NCBI GenBank assembly: GCA_019634635.1
Contig: JAHCBB010000002.1
Span: 1 to 64,000, forward strand
From: Verrucomicrobiia bacterium
Lineage (GTDB): Bacteria; Verrucomicrobiota; Verrucomicrobiia; Limisphaerales; UBA9464
Reading direction: 5' to 3'
Length of the DNA: 64,000 nt
Below are positions 27,437 through 34,751 of this stretch, in pieces. How positions within the stretch are numbered: position 1 is the first letter of the stretch; the number at the start of each line of letters is the position of its first letter. Both the position numbers and the translations under genes were made by a program. Below the pieces are notes generated by a model, which did not search any database, had not been told where the DNA came from, and saw nothing but the letters and a program-made list of their open reading frames with translations.

Positions 27437-28381
27437 ATGCCTGCGCCCTTCTGCCGTTGCGTTGAGGTCGTGGACTCGCACACCTGCGGGGAACCCACCC
27501 GGGTGATCCTTACCGGGGGGCCCGACCTGGGGGGAGGCACCCTGGAGGCCCGGCGGGAGGTGTTTCGCACCCGCCATGACCAGTTCCGAAATGCGGTGAT
27601 CGGGGAGCCGCGGGGTTCGGACGTCCTGGTTGGCGCCCTGTTGGTGCCACCGTCAGACGCGTCCTGCATCGCGGGGGTCGTGTTCTTCAACAATGTCGGT
27701 GTGCTTGGAATGTGCGGCCACGGTTTGATCGGGCTGGTCGCCACGCTCCGGCACCTCGGCCGGCTGCCCCCGGGACTTCATCGCTTCGAGACCGCCGTCG
27801 GGACGGTCACGGCCACCGGACACGACGACGGCTCCGTATCCATCAGCAGTGTTCCCTCGCAGCGCAAGGCCCGCGCTGTCGCCGTGAGCGTGCCGGGCAT
27901 CGGGACCGTGACCGGTGACGTGGCCTGGGGCGGCAACTGGTTCTTCCTGGTCCACGAACCGGTGGAACCCCTCGAGCGGGGCAACGTCGCGGCGCTCACC
28001 GATCGCGCCCGGCGCATCCGGCACGCCGTGAATGCGGAAGGGTTTCCCGAGGTGGACCATGTTGAGCTGTTCGGCGCCCCGCGGACCCCCGGGGGGTGCT
28101 CCAGGAATTTTGTGTTGTGTCCGGGCGGCGCCTACGACCGATCACCATGCGGCACCGGCACCAGCGCCAAGATGGCCTGTCTGGCGGCGGAGGGCCGGCT
28201 TGCCGAGGGCGATGTGTGGGTCCAGGAGGGGATCCTGGGCACCACGTTCACTGGACGCTTCGAATGGCTTGACCGCGGGGCGGGCCTCATCCGGCCCACG
28301 CTCACCGGCAGCGCACACGTCACCGCCGAAGCCACCCTCCTGCTCCACGAGTCCGATCCCTTTTGCTGGGGCATTCCCTGA
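27437..28381 (+). CDS. Proline racemase family 4-hydroxyproline 2-epimerase
   Basis: A 314-residue member of the proline racemase family. The first catalytic Cys is in GMCGHGLIG near residue 93, and the second in RSPCGTGTSAK near 237. The N-terminal VVDSHTCGEPTRVI is another signature. Two Cys with MCGHG and PCGTGTSA fit a racemase/epimerase rather than a dehydratase, and 4-hydroxyproline 2-epimerase is the usual activity of this subgroup. Downstream enzymes of hydroxyproline breakdown are not adjacent. It starts 17 bases after the CII-like gene. Confidence 0.88.
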   Translation: MPAPFCRCVEVVDSHTCGEPTRVILTGGPDLGGGTLEARREVFRTRHDQFRNAVIGEPRGSDVLVGALLVPPSDASCIAGVVFFNNVGVLGMCGHGLIGLVATLRHLGRLPPGLHRFETAVGTVTATGHDDGSVSISSVPSQRKARAVAVSVPGIGTVTGDVAWGGNWFFLVHEPVEPLERGNVAALTDRARRIRHAVNAEGFPEVDHVELFGAPRTPGGCSRNFVLCPGGAYDRSPCGTGTSAKMACLAAEGRLAEGDVWVQEGILGTTFTGRFEWLDRGAGLIRPTLTGSAHVTAEATLLLHESDPFCWGIP

Positions 28382-28994
28382 GGCACATGGCGCCCATCGG
28401 TTGATGCCGTTCACGAGCAGCAACCGCTCCACCTCGTCTTCAACGCTGAACGCCACGTTGATGGCGCCACCATGCACGAATTCTTGCAGGGCCGGCGGTC
28501 CCAATTGCGCCCGGACTTCACGCGCCCCAGCGTGATGTTTGTCGTCGGCGATCAGCAATGCGATGCCAACCATCCCAAATCCGAACTCGGTGTGCAGGAA
28601 TCGGGGTCCATCCCGCGCACCGAAGAACCCGGTGCGACGGGACATCCATCCGCTGGGCGGATCAGCCAGATCCGGCGTTCGGGCCACCGGCGAAGCCCGA
28701 AGCCGGTGGCCCAGGACGGTGGTGTCCCAGCCCCCGGCCGGAAGCCGCGGCCGGCCGGCCTCAGACCGGCGGCAGTCCGCCATTGTTCGGGTGCGACCCC
28801 ATTGCCTCCTCCTCTGGCGATATCGGCGTACCCATCTCTCTCGTTCCACAGCACTCCTCCGCCCCCGCCCAGTCGTTGCTCCTGCTCTGCGTACAAGGCA
28901 CAGGAATGGCGCGGCGCCGCTCAGCTCGGAAGCCGCTTTGGCGCTGTGCGGAGGGAAGCGGGGCCGGAGGCAGGCGATGGAGAGGCGGGAGATC
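28382..28994. other. Intergenic region with a possible gene remnant
   Basis: No complete gene. Between about 28410 and 28610 one plus-strand frame reads coding-like (LHLVFNAERHVDG, HEFLQGRRSQLRPDFTRPS, VMFVVGDQQCDANHPKSEL) with moderate third-position GC. It has no start and breaks up into low-complexity sequence beyond 28640. The antisense strand is also open. I do not recognise the product. The rest is repeat-like and includes the GC-rich repeat at 28675-28782. Confidence 0.3.
28675..28782. repeat. GC-rich repeat, copy A
   Basis: About 108 bases, imperfectly matching 29890-30002. The shared frame includes CGGGCCA, CGGCGAA, CCCAG, CGGCCGGAAGC and GGCCGGCC, ending in CAGTCCGCCA versus CAGTCTGCCA. 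It contains many self-complementary CCGG/GGCC strings and can fold. It flanks the nucleotidyltransferase pair on one side. Confidence 0.65.
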
Positions 28995-29531
28995 TCAAGG
29001 ACCGTCTGCCGCCTCGTCTGAGGAGCTGCGGCCCCCGGCCGAATGACGCAGGTATCGCAAATCATCCAAGTCCTTCGCGCGCGCGGTTGCAGCCTTGTTC
29101 TTGAGAAGGAGTCCGAGGCCGAGAAAGAAGACCGGCACAGGCTTCGCTCCGGGTTCGACCGCCATCTCCGCGCTCACCCGCTCGCCCCATGCCTCATGAA
29201 ATCCGACGCCGTCAATGGAACCGAGGAGATCAATCCGGTTGGGGGGGCGGCCGAATTGGACCGCGATCGCATTGTCGAGCAGTTCGTCGGGAGCGTTGAT
29301 TCCCGGAATGTCACCGTCCCAAAACTCGGTGAGGGCGGCGTAGAGCGCCTTCACGTTGGGCTCGGAGCGGTCGTAAAGGAAGTCCACGTCGCCAGTGTAA
29401 CGCGCATACCCATGGAAGATGACGGCTTCGCCGCCCACGATAACGTACCGGACTTCGTGACGGTGAAGCAGGGCGATGAACAACCGGGTGTCCGCCGAAA
29501 AGTGGTCCGGGTCTATTTTCTGCGGTGGCAT
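28995..29531 (-). CDS. MNT-like nucleotidyltransferase
   Basis: A 178-residue protein of the nucleotidyltransferase superfamily (DUF6036/AbiEii-like group). The active-site motif is GGEAVIFHGYARYTGDVDFL, with the GG, the helix and the T-x-D-x-D acidic pair. The C-terminal LKNKAATARAKDLDDLRYL is typical of the group (Lys and Asp in a helix). Such proteins act as antitoxins or toxins by adenylylation in TA pairs, or as stand-alone enzymes. It starts 19 bases inside the 56-residue upstream gene, as expected for a coupled pair. No HEPN partner is visible. Confidence 0.8.
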   Translation of the reverse strand: MPPQKIDPDHFSADTRLFIALLHRHEVRYVIVGGEAVIFHGYARYTGDVDFLYDRSEPNVKALYAALTEFWDGDIPGINAPDELLDNAIAVQFGRPPNRIDLLGSIDGVGFHEAWGERVSAEMAVEPGAKPVPVFFLGLGLLLKNKAATARAKDLDDLRYLRHSAGGRSSSDEAADGP

Positions 29532-29683
29532 GCTCGCACGTCCGGTTTGGAAGGGCCATGGACCCTCGCCTTGAGTTCACGGGCGGCGCGTTGGCGCTCC
29601 TGGGATGAGAGTGCCACGTGCTGGCGGATATCCCATGCGTCCGCAGCAGCAAATCCCCGGGCTTTGTTCACGATCCGTTCCAC
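29513..29683 (-). CDS. Small 56-residue protein, partner of the nucleotidyltransferase
   Basis: A short GTG-started gene coding for ERIVNKARGFAAADAWDIRQ at the N-terminus, then an Arg-rich helix (SSQERQRAARELKARVHG) and a PDVRACHRRK tail. Its stop lies inside the start of the nucleotidyltransferase gene (19-base overlap). I recognise this type of small protein as a common upstream partner of this nucleotidyltransferase family in Verrucomicrobiota, from memory only. It could be a toxin-antitoxin component or a chaperone of the enzyme. No conserved catalytic residues are apparent. Confidence 0.6.
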   Translation of the reverse strand: MERIVNKARGFAAADAWDIRQHVALSSQERQRAARELKARVHGPSKPDVRACHRRK

Positions 29684-29889
29684 GCCACAAGGCTAGCAAG
29701 TCGCTGCATGCCAACCATCCAAAAAGCAAAAACGGCCGTCCCGAAGCTCGACAAAGCCGACCGGTTTGGGCGAAGGGACTGTGGGTGGACTCCACTGAAC
29801 TCAGCGAAGCGGGTCGTTCGGGAGCGGCGGGAAGCTCTGCCGGCGGCTGCCGCATCCACTGTCGGGGCTTTCGGAGAGCTCAATCCCGG

Positions 29890-30002
29890 CGTGCGGGCCA
29901 TCGGCGAAACCCGATGCCGGCGGGCCCGGACGGCGGCGGCATCCCAGACGCCGGCCGGAAGCTGCGGTCGGCCGGCCGGCCGCGGACCGGCGTCAGTCTG
30001 CC
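29890..30002. repeat. GC-rich repeat, copy B
   Basis: Second copy of the repeat at 28675-28782, same orientation, with several substitutions and short indels. The two copies bracket the nucleotidyltransferase/56-residue gene pair. Confidence 0.65.
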
Positions 30003-30252
30003 AGTGATTGCTTCAGGGCCCGCAGGTCCGTCGGGAAGGACGACGTGGGCGTTGTCATCGCCGCTCAGGCTGCCCGACCCTGCGGGACCCCGTTCCGCAC
30101 GTTTGCCGAAAGGACACGAAACAATGCTCTCGTCAGGTGCCGCGGGCCGGCACAAGAGACCACCCGGCGGCCACAACAGCCCGCGGCGCCATGGCCATGA
30201 GCCAACTGGGCCAGTCTGGCGTAAAGATATCAAAAGTTTAGGTGCGACCCCA

Positions 30253-30292
30253 TGGGTTCCGGCAGGAAACGGTCCTGTCCTGTCGGAACCCA
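30253..30292. promoter_or_regulatory. Strong hairpin upstream of isochorismatase-like gene
   Basis: TGGGTTCCGGCAGGA (30253-30267) and TCCTGTCGGAACCCA (30278-30292) are 15-base inverted arms with one mismatch and a 10-base loop, 20 bases before the start. The preceding GTGCGACCCCAT string also occurs at about 28791. It may be a dispersed repeat, an operator, or an RNA hairpin in the 5' leader. Confidence 0.5.
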
Positions 30293-30312
30293 CCTTCGTT
30301 AGAATTCGGCCC

Positions 30313-31932
30313 ATGATCCGCCGCTCCGGTGCCTCCGCCTGGTTCGCCTCCCGCGTCCTCAACCTGCTGGCCCGCTGGCTCCTGATTCCCGTGGCGGTTG
30401 GCGCAGCGACGGCGGCGGAGATGGAACTGACGCTCCAGACCCGGGACCCCGAAACCGGGGAACTCCGGCACACCCCCGAGCGGGTGGATCCACGACGCGT
30501 GGGAATCATCGCGGTGGATGTCTGGAATTTTCACTGGTGCAAGACCGCCACCATGCGTGTGGACGCCTTCGTCCCGCGGATGAACCGGGCTCTGGATGCC
30601 GCGCGCGATCTCGGAATGACCGTGATGCTCTGTCCGAGCGACGTGGTGGACAACTATGCAGGCTTTCCCCAGCGCGAGGCCGTTCTGGCTCTGCCGCTGG
30701 TGGAGGTGCCGGTCGTCCAGGAGGTCACCTGTCCACCCGTGCCGGATGCCGGGGGCTGCGCCTGCGACCGCGAACGCTGCGGCGGCAACTATGGCTGGGA
30801 CGCCATGCACCCCGACCTCCGCGTGGGAGACGACGATTGGATGCCGGACACCCAGGCCGAGGTCTTCGCCATCTGCCGGATGCGGGGCCTGACGCATTTG
30901 ATCTATGTCGGGTTCCACACGCAGGTCTGCCTCCTCGGAAAGCCGATGGGGTTGCGGGCGATGAAGTCCGCCGGACTGCAGTGCGTCCTGGCCCGCGACA
31001 TGACGGATGCGCACCCGGGTTACGATCCTGCCCGTGGGTTCACACCCGACCTGAACACCGACCAGGTCGTGCAGCACTTCGAGCGGCACCTGGCGCCGAC
31101 GATCAGCCTCCAGGACGAACTGGTGCGGCTGGGACGGTGGGACGGCGGGTGGGTCGTGGACCCGGTGCGCATCGCGCCATGGGGCACCCGGATGCGGCCA
31201 CATGTTTTCGAACATCCCGTGACTGTCACGCTGACTGCGCCGCTGCAGCCGGACCCGGTGATTCGCTACACCCTGGATGGCACGTCTCCGGGCCCGACGT
31301 CCCCCGTTTACCAGGGGCCATTCACCCTGACCCGCACCACTCGGATTCGAGCGACCGCGTTTCAAGGACATCGCGCCGCTGGTCTGGAGTCGGAGGCCTT
31401 TTTCGCCAGGCTGGGACCGTTACCGCCCCTGCCGGATGTCCACCTGGCGGACCTCGAACCGGTCCGCAGTACCGGATTTGGCCACACGTACGGTGGCGAG
31501 GTTCGTTACTCCGGCACCACCCGGCCGCCGCAGAAGGACCGGTCCAACGTGGGGCAGGAGCTCAGGATCAATCGCCAGGTTTACGATCGCGGCTTGGGTG
31601 TCCACGCTCCATGTGCCCTGACCTACGCGGTCCGGCCGGAGTACCGCCGGTTCGTCGCGCTCGCCGGTGTGGATGAGTACCTGATCGGTTTGGGGAATGG
31701 CTCAAACCTCGCCCGTTTTCCCAGCGTGGTCTTCAAAGTGTTCCTCGATGGGCGCGAAGTGGCCGCAAGCCCCGTGATGCGCATCCAGTCCCCGGCGTGG
31801 CGCTTTGACGTCGCGATTCCGGAGGGCACGCAAACCCTTCGCCTCGTGGCCACGGATGCCGGCGATGGCAACCGCGAGGATTTTGCCGACTGGGTTCACG
31901 CCGGCTTCGTGGGGTCACCGGGTCCGCGATGA
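30313..31932 (+). CDS. Secreted isochorismatase-like hydrolase with CHB_HEX_C and NPCBM domains
   Basis: A 539-residue exported protein starting MIRRSGASAWFASRVLNLLA, a signal peptide. Residues about 55-275 form an isochorismatase/nicotinamidase-like cysteine hydrolase: GIIAVDVWNFHW has the first Asp, and YVGFHTQVCLLGKP holds the presumed nucleophile Cys near 205. Next comes a chitobiase/hexosaminidase C-terminal type domain (about 300-365; RYTLDGTSPGPTSPVY), then an NPCBM carbohydrate-binding domain (about 380-538; NRQVYDRGLGVHAP, WRFDVAIPEGTQTLRLVATD). The fusion is unusual and suggests a substrate anchored to a polysaccharide. The stop overlaps the next gene's ATG by 4 bases. Confidence 0.85.
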   Translation: MIRRSGASAWFASRVLNLLARWLLIPVAVGAATAAEMELTLQTRDPETGELRHTPERVDPRRVGIIAVDVWNFHWCKTATMRVDAFVPRMNRALDAARDLGMTVMLCPSDVVDNYAGFPQREAVLALPLVEVPVVQEVTCPPVPDAGGCACDRERCGGNYGWDAMHPDLRVGDDDWMPDTQAEVFAICRMRGLTHLIYVGFHTQVCLLGKPMGLRAMKSAGLQCVLARDMTDAHPGYDPARGFTPDLNTDQVVQHFERHLAPTISLQDELVRLGRWDGGWVVDPVRIAPWGTRMRPHVFEHPVTVTLTAPLQPDPVIRYTLDGTSPGPTSPVYQGPFTLTRTTRIRATAFQGHRAAGLESEAFFARLGPLPPLPDVHLADLEPVRSTGFGHTYGGEVRYSGTTRPPQKDRSNVGQELRINRQVYDRGLGVHAPCALTYAVRPEYRRFVALAGVDEYLIGLGNGSNLARFPSVVFKVFLDGREVAASPVMRIQSPAWRFDVAIPEGTQTLRLVATDAGDGNREDFADWVHAGFVGSPGPR

Positions 31933-33239
31933 ACGCCGGCAACCCTTCGTCCCGTTGCGGCACTCCGGGCGTGGACCACTCTGCGGACGTCTGGAGCCGG
32001 CGGCGGTTTCTGGTGATGGGTCCCGTCATCGCTGCGGGCGCCGGGCTGTCGGCATGCCGTGTTCCCGAGCTGCAACGCGCCTCCGCGAAGCCTCCCGGGC
32101 GCCTGATGTTCACCTCGCGGGGTCGCACCGTCGTAATTCAGGCTGACGGCACCGGGGAGCGTGTCCTCAGTTTCCAGGCACCTGACCAGGTCACCTGGCA
32201 ACCGGGGCCGTTCCTGTCGGATGGCCGGCGTCTCCTGGTGTTGAGCATGGAGGCCCGGCGCGACGGTCCGGGCCGGCCGTTTTCCGAGTACTACCACCAG
32301 ACTCCGACGCACATCTGGCTGTACGATCCGGACCGGGAGACGCTGATGGAGATCGTCACGATGGACCGGCTGGCCGTGTTTTACACCCCGGCCCTGCTGC
32401 TCTCCGACCAGCGCCTGCTGGTGCAGGTGGTCCAGGATGCAGGCGGGCAGATCCTCAGCATGAACCTGGACGGCAGCGACGCCCGGGAGTTTACGCGGCT
32501 GGGCGAAGGGCTGCCGTACGGCTTGAGCCTGAGTCCGGATGGACGGCGCGTGGCGTATCACCTTGCCAGTCCGACCGGCTACCAGATCTGGACGAGCAAC
32601 ACGGCGGGTTCCGACCGCACGCTGGTGGCGGCGCATCCGGATCATTTGTACTTCGGCCCGGCGTGGTCGCCGAACGGGGAATGGCTGGCGTTTTCCGACT
32701 GCCACTTCCGGGGCGATCCGGGACATGACTGGTGCGATGTGGTCCTCGCGCGCCCGGACGGCGCGGAACAGCGCGTCCTGACCCCGGGTCAGGCGATGTG
32801 GTTTGCAGCCACCTACGGGAATCCGCAGGAACGTGGGGGTGGATCGAATCTTGTGGGCTGGACCCGGGACGGGCAGATCCTCTTTCCGCGAAGGCTTCCC
32901 GGCTCGCGTGTCGCCTGGGAGTACCAGGCCGGGCGTCCCGACACCGATCATTTCAACCGCGACTACAAGCCGGAACTCGCCTGCGGTGGCGTCGAGATTT
33001 GCCGGTTGGATCCAACCAACGGTCGCGGGACCCGGTTGACGCAGGGCGGGTCCCTGGCTTGGGACTTTCGCGCGGTGGAATCGCCCGACGGGAGCATGAT
33101 TGCCTTCTGTCGTGCCGGCACGGGCGGCCTTCCGGCCCTCTGGGTGATGGACTCCAACGGTGGGAACGAGCGTCTGTTGACTCGCGGCCTTGAGGGCGGG
33201 GGGGCCGAGCATCCCCGTTGGATGCCGGAGCCATCGTGA
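31929..33239 (+). CDS. Tat-exported TolB/WD40-like beta-propeller protein
   Basis: A 436-residue protein with a twin-arginine lipoprotein-type leader (SRRRFLVMGPVIAAGAGLSAC). The rest is built of PD40/TolB-like propeller blades; recurring motifs are LSPDGRRVAYHLA, WSPNGEWLAFSD and ESPDGSMIAFCRAG. Similar periplasmic propellers bind ligands or oligosaccharides, without known enzymatic activity. Translationally coupled to the isochorismatase-like gene (ATGA). The final blade ends in NERLLTRGLEGG. Confidence 0.78.
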   Translation: MNAGNPSSRCGTPGVDHSADVWSRRRFLVMGPVIAAGAGLSACRVPELQRASAKPPGRLMFTSRGRTVVIQADGTGERVLSFQAPDQVTWQPGPFLSDGRRLLVLSMEARRDGPGRPFSEYYHQTPTHIWLYDPDRETLMEIVTMDRLAVFYTPALLLSDQRLLVQVVQDAGGQILSMNLDGSDAREFTRLGEGLPYGLSLSPDGRRVAYHLASPTGYQIWTSNTAGSDRTLVAAHPDHLYFGPAWSPNGEWLAFSDCHFRGDPGHDWCDVVLARPDGAEQRVLTPGQAMWFAATYGNPQERGGGSNLVGWTRDGQILFPRRLPGSRVAWEYQAGRPDTDHFNRDYKPELACGGVEICRLDPTNGRGTRLTQGGSLAWDFRAVESPDGSMIAFCRAGTGGLPALWVMDSNGGNERLLTRGLEGGGAEHPRWMPEPS

Positions 33240-33348
33240 AGCTGCCGATTCCCCCGGAAGGGCGCTCAGCGGTCGCTGCAGCGGGAACGATCCGGCGGTG
33301 CGTCAGCCCTGCCGCGGAATACGGTGGTGGACTTCCCAACAGGAATGG

Positions 33349-34635
33349 TCACCGGCCCGGATACCGGTGGGCCGCGCGACTGGAGGCCAACATTTCCGTG
33401 CTGAATCCTGGAACCGCCGGCGCCTGGTAGCGACCGCCCTGGATCCGGCAGGGATCCACGAAGTGCTCGTGCAGGTGATCCACGTATTCGCACAGGCGGC
33501 CGTCCCAAGAGGCGCCCACGGCGACGTAGTCCGCCATGGCGAGGTGTTGCACGAATTCGCACAGGCCGACCCCACCAGCGTGCGGGCAAACTGGAACTCC
33601 AAAATGAGCCGCCAGCAGGAGGATCGCCAGGTTTTCATTCACGCCCCCGACGCGGCAGGCATCCAACTGGCAGTACCGGATGGCCCGCGACTGCATCAGC
33701 TGCTTGAACAACACCCGGTTCATCCCGTGTTCGCCGGTGGCCACCCCGATGCCGAGCGGTTCGAGGGCCCGGGCAATGGCGGCATGGCCAAGGACGTCGT
33801 CGGGGGAGGTGGGTTCTTCGATCCACAGCGGACGAAACGGCGCGAGCTCACGCATCCAGGCGATGGCCTGCGGGACCTCCCAAACCTGGTTCGCATCCAC
33901 CATCAACTGCCGCTCCCATCCGATTTCCTCGCGGATGATGGTCAACCGACGCCGGTCGTCCTCCAGATCCCGGCCCACCTTCACCTTCAAGTGATTCCAG
34001 CCATCGGCGATGGCCTCCCGGCAGAGCCGGCGGATCTTGTCATCGGGATATCCAAGCCATCCGGCGCTGGTGGTGTATGCCGGGTGCCCCTCGGCAATGA
34101 GCCGGGCGACGCGGTCCGCCTTGCCGGGCGCCGCCCGGGCGAGCAGGTCCACGGCGGCTTCCGGGGTCAGGACGTCGGTGAGATAACGGAAGTCCACACA
34201 CCGGACGAACGCTTCCGGGGTGAGATCCGCCAGCAACCGCCACAGGGGCTTGGCGGCCGACTTTGCCCACAGGTCCCAGAGCGCATTCACGACCGCGGCC
34301 AGCCCCAGGTGGATCGCGCCCTTGTCGGGGCCGATCCATCGGAGCTGCGAGTCGCCGTTCAGGTGCCGCCAAAAACTCCCGGGGTTCTCAATGAACTCGT
34401 CGAGCGTCCGCCCCACCACCAGGGGTTCATGGGCACGAATCGCCGCGCACACGATCTCGTTGCCCCGGCCGATGGTAAACGCGGATCCGTGGCCTTCGAG
34501 CGGCCCGTCGGTGTGCAGGACCACGTAGGCCGACGAGTAGTCCGGATCCGGGTTCATGGCATCCGAACCATCCCGCTCCCGCGAAGTGGGGAAGCGGATG
34601 TCCTCGATGGTCAACCCGGTGATGCGAAGCGGCAC
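33349..34635 (-). CDS. L-fuconate dehydratase (enolase superfamily)
   Basis: A 428-residue enolase-superfamily protein of the L-fuconate dehydratase group (FucD/ENOSF1-like). Typical segments: [19 protein letters not shown] at the N-terminus, [18 protein letters not shown], the KxK acid/base site in HLKVKVGRD, metal ligands in [19 protein letters not shown] and ATGEHGMNR, and the capping [12 protein letters not shown]. It dehydrates L-fuconate to 2-keto-3-deoxy-L-fuconate. Other L-fucose genes are not adjacent. The protein appears complete and normal in length. Confidence 0.9.
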   Translation of the reverse strand: MPLRITGLTIEDIRFPTSRERDGSDAMNPDPDYSSAYVVLHTDGPLEGHGSAFTIGRGNEIVCAAIRAHEPLVVGRTLDEFIENPGSFWRHLNGDSQLRWIGPDKGAIHLGLAAVVNALWDLWAKSAAKPLWRLLADLTPEAFVRCVDFRYLTDVLTPEAAVDLLARAAPGKADRVARLIAEGHPAYTTSAGWLGYPDDKIRRLCREAIADGWNHLKVKVGRDLEDDRRRLTIIREEIGWERQLMVDANQVWEVPQAIAWMRELAPFRPLWIEEPTSPDDVLGHAAIARALEPLGIGVATGEHGMNRVLFKQLMQSRAIRYCQLDACRVGGVNENLAILLLAAHFGVPVCPHAGGVGLCEFVQHLAMADYVAVGASWDGRLCEYVDHLHEHFVDPCRIQGGRYQAPAVPGFSTEMLASSRAAHRYPGR

Positions 34636-34751
34636 CCCCGGATCGTGGGATCAACCGGGTCCGCAGTTCCAGCCTTCCCCGGAGATTCCGGAGGCTGGGG
34701 GGTCGTGCGAAACGCCTTGCCCGGGCGGAATCCCGGGTCTCGAAGCCGGAC

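Larger units (their letters stand above)
29684..30312. other. Repeat-rich intergenic region
   Basis: 629 bases with no credible gene between the 56-residue gene and the isochorismatase-like gene. It contains GC-rich repeat copy B (29890-30002) and a strong hairpin (30253-30292) just before the next start. A TAGAAT box lies at 30300-30305, but no convincing -35 was seen. Confidence 0.5.

Noticed and set aside
28142..29065. Minus-strand open frame of about 307 codons over the proline racemase end and the following spacer
   Set aside because: Overlaps the proline racemase gene antisense and runs into low-complexity repeat sequence.
29605..30312. Upstream in-frame extension of the isochorismatase-like protein
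   Set aside because: It runs through repeats and lacks homology; the ATG at 30313 starts a proper signal peptide.
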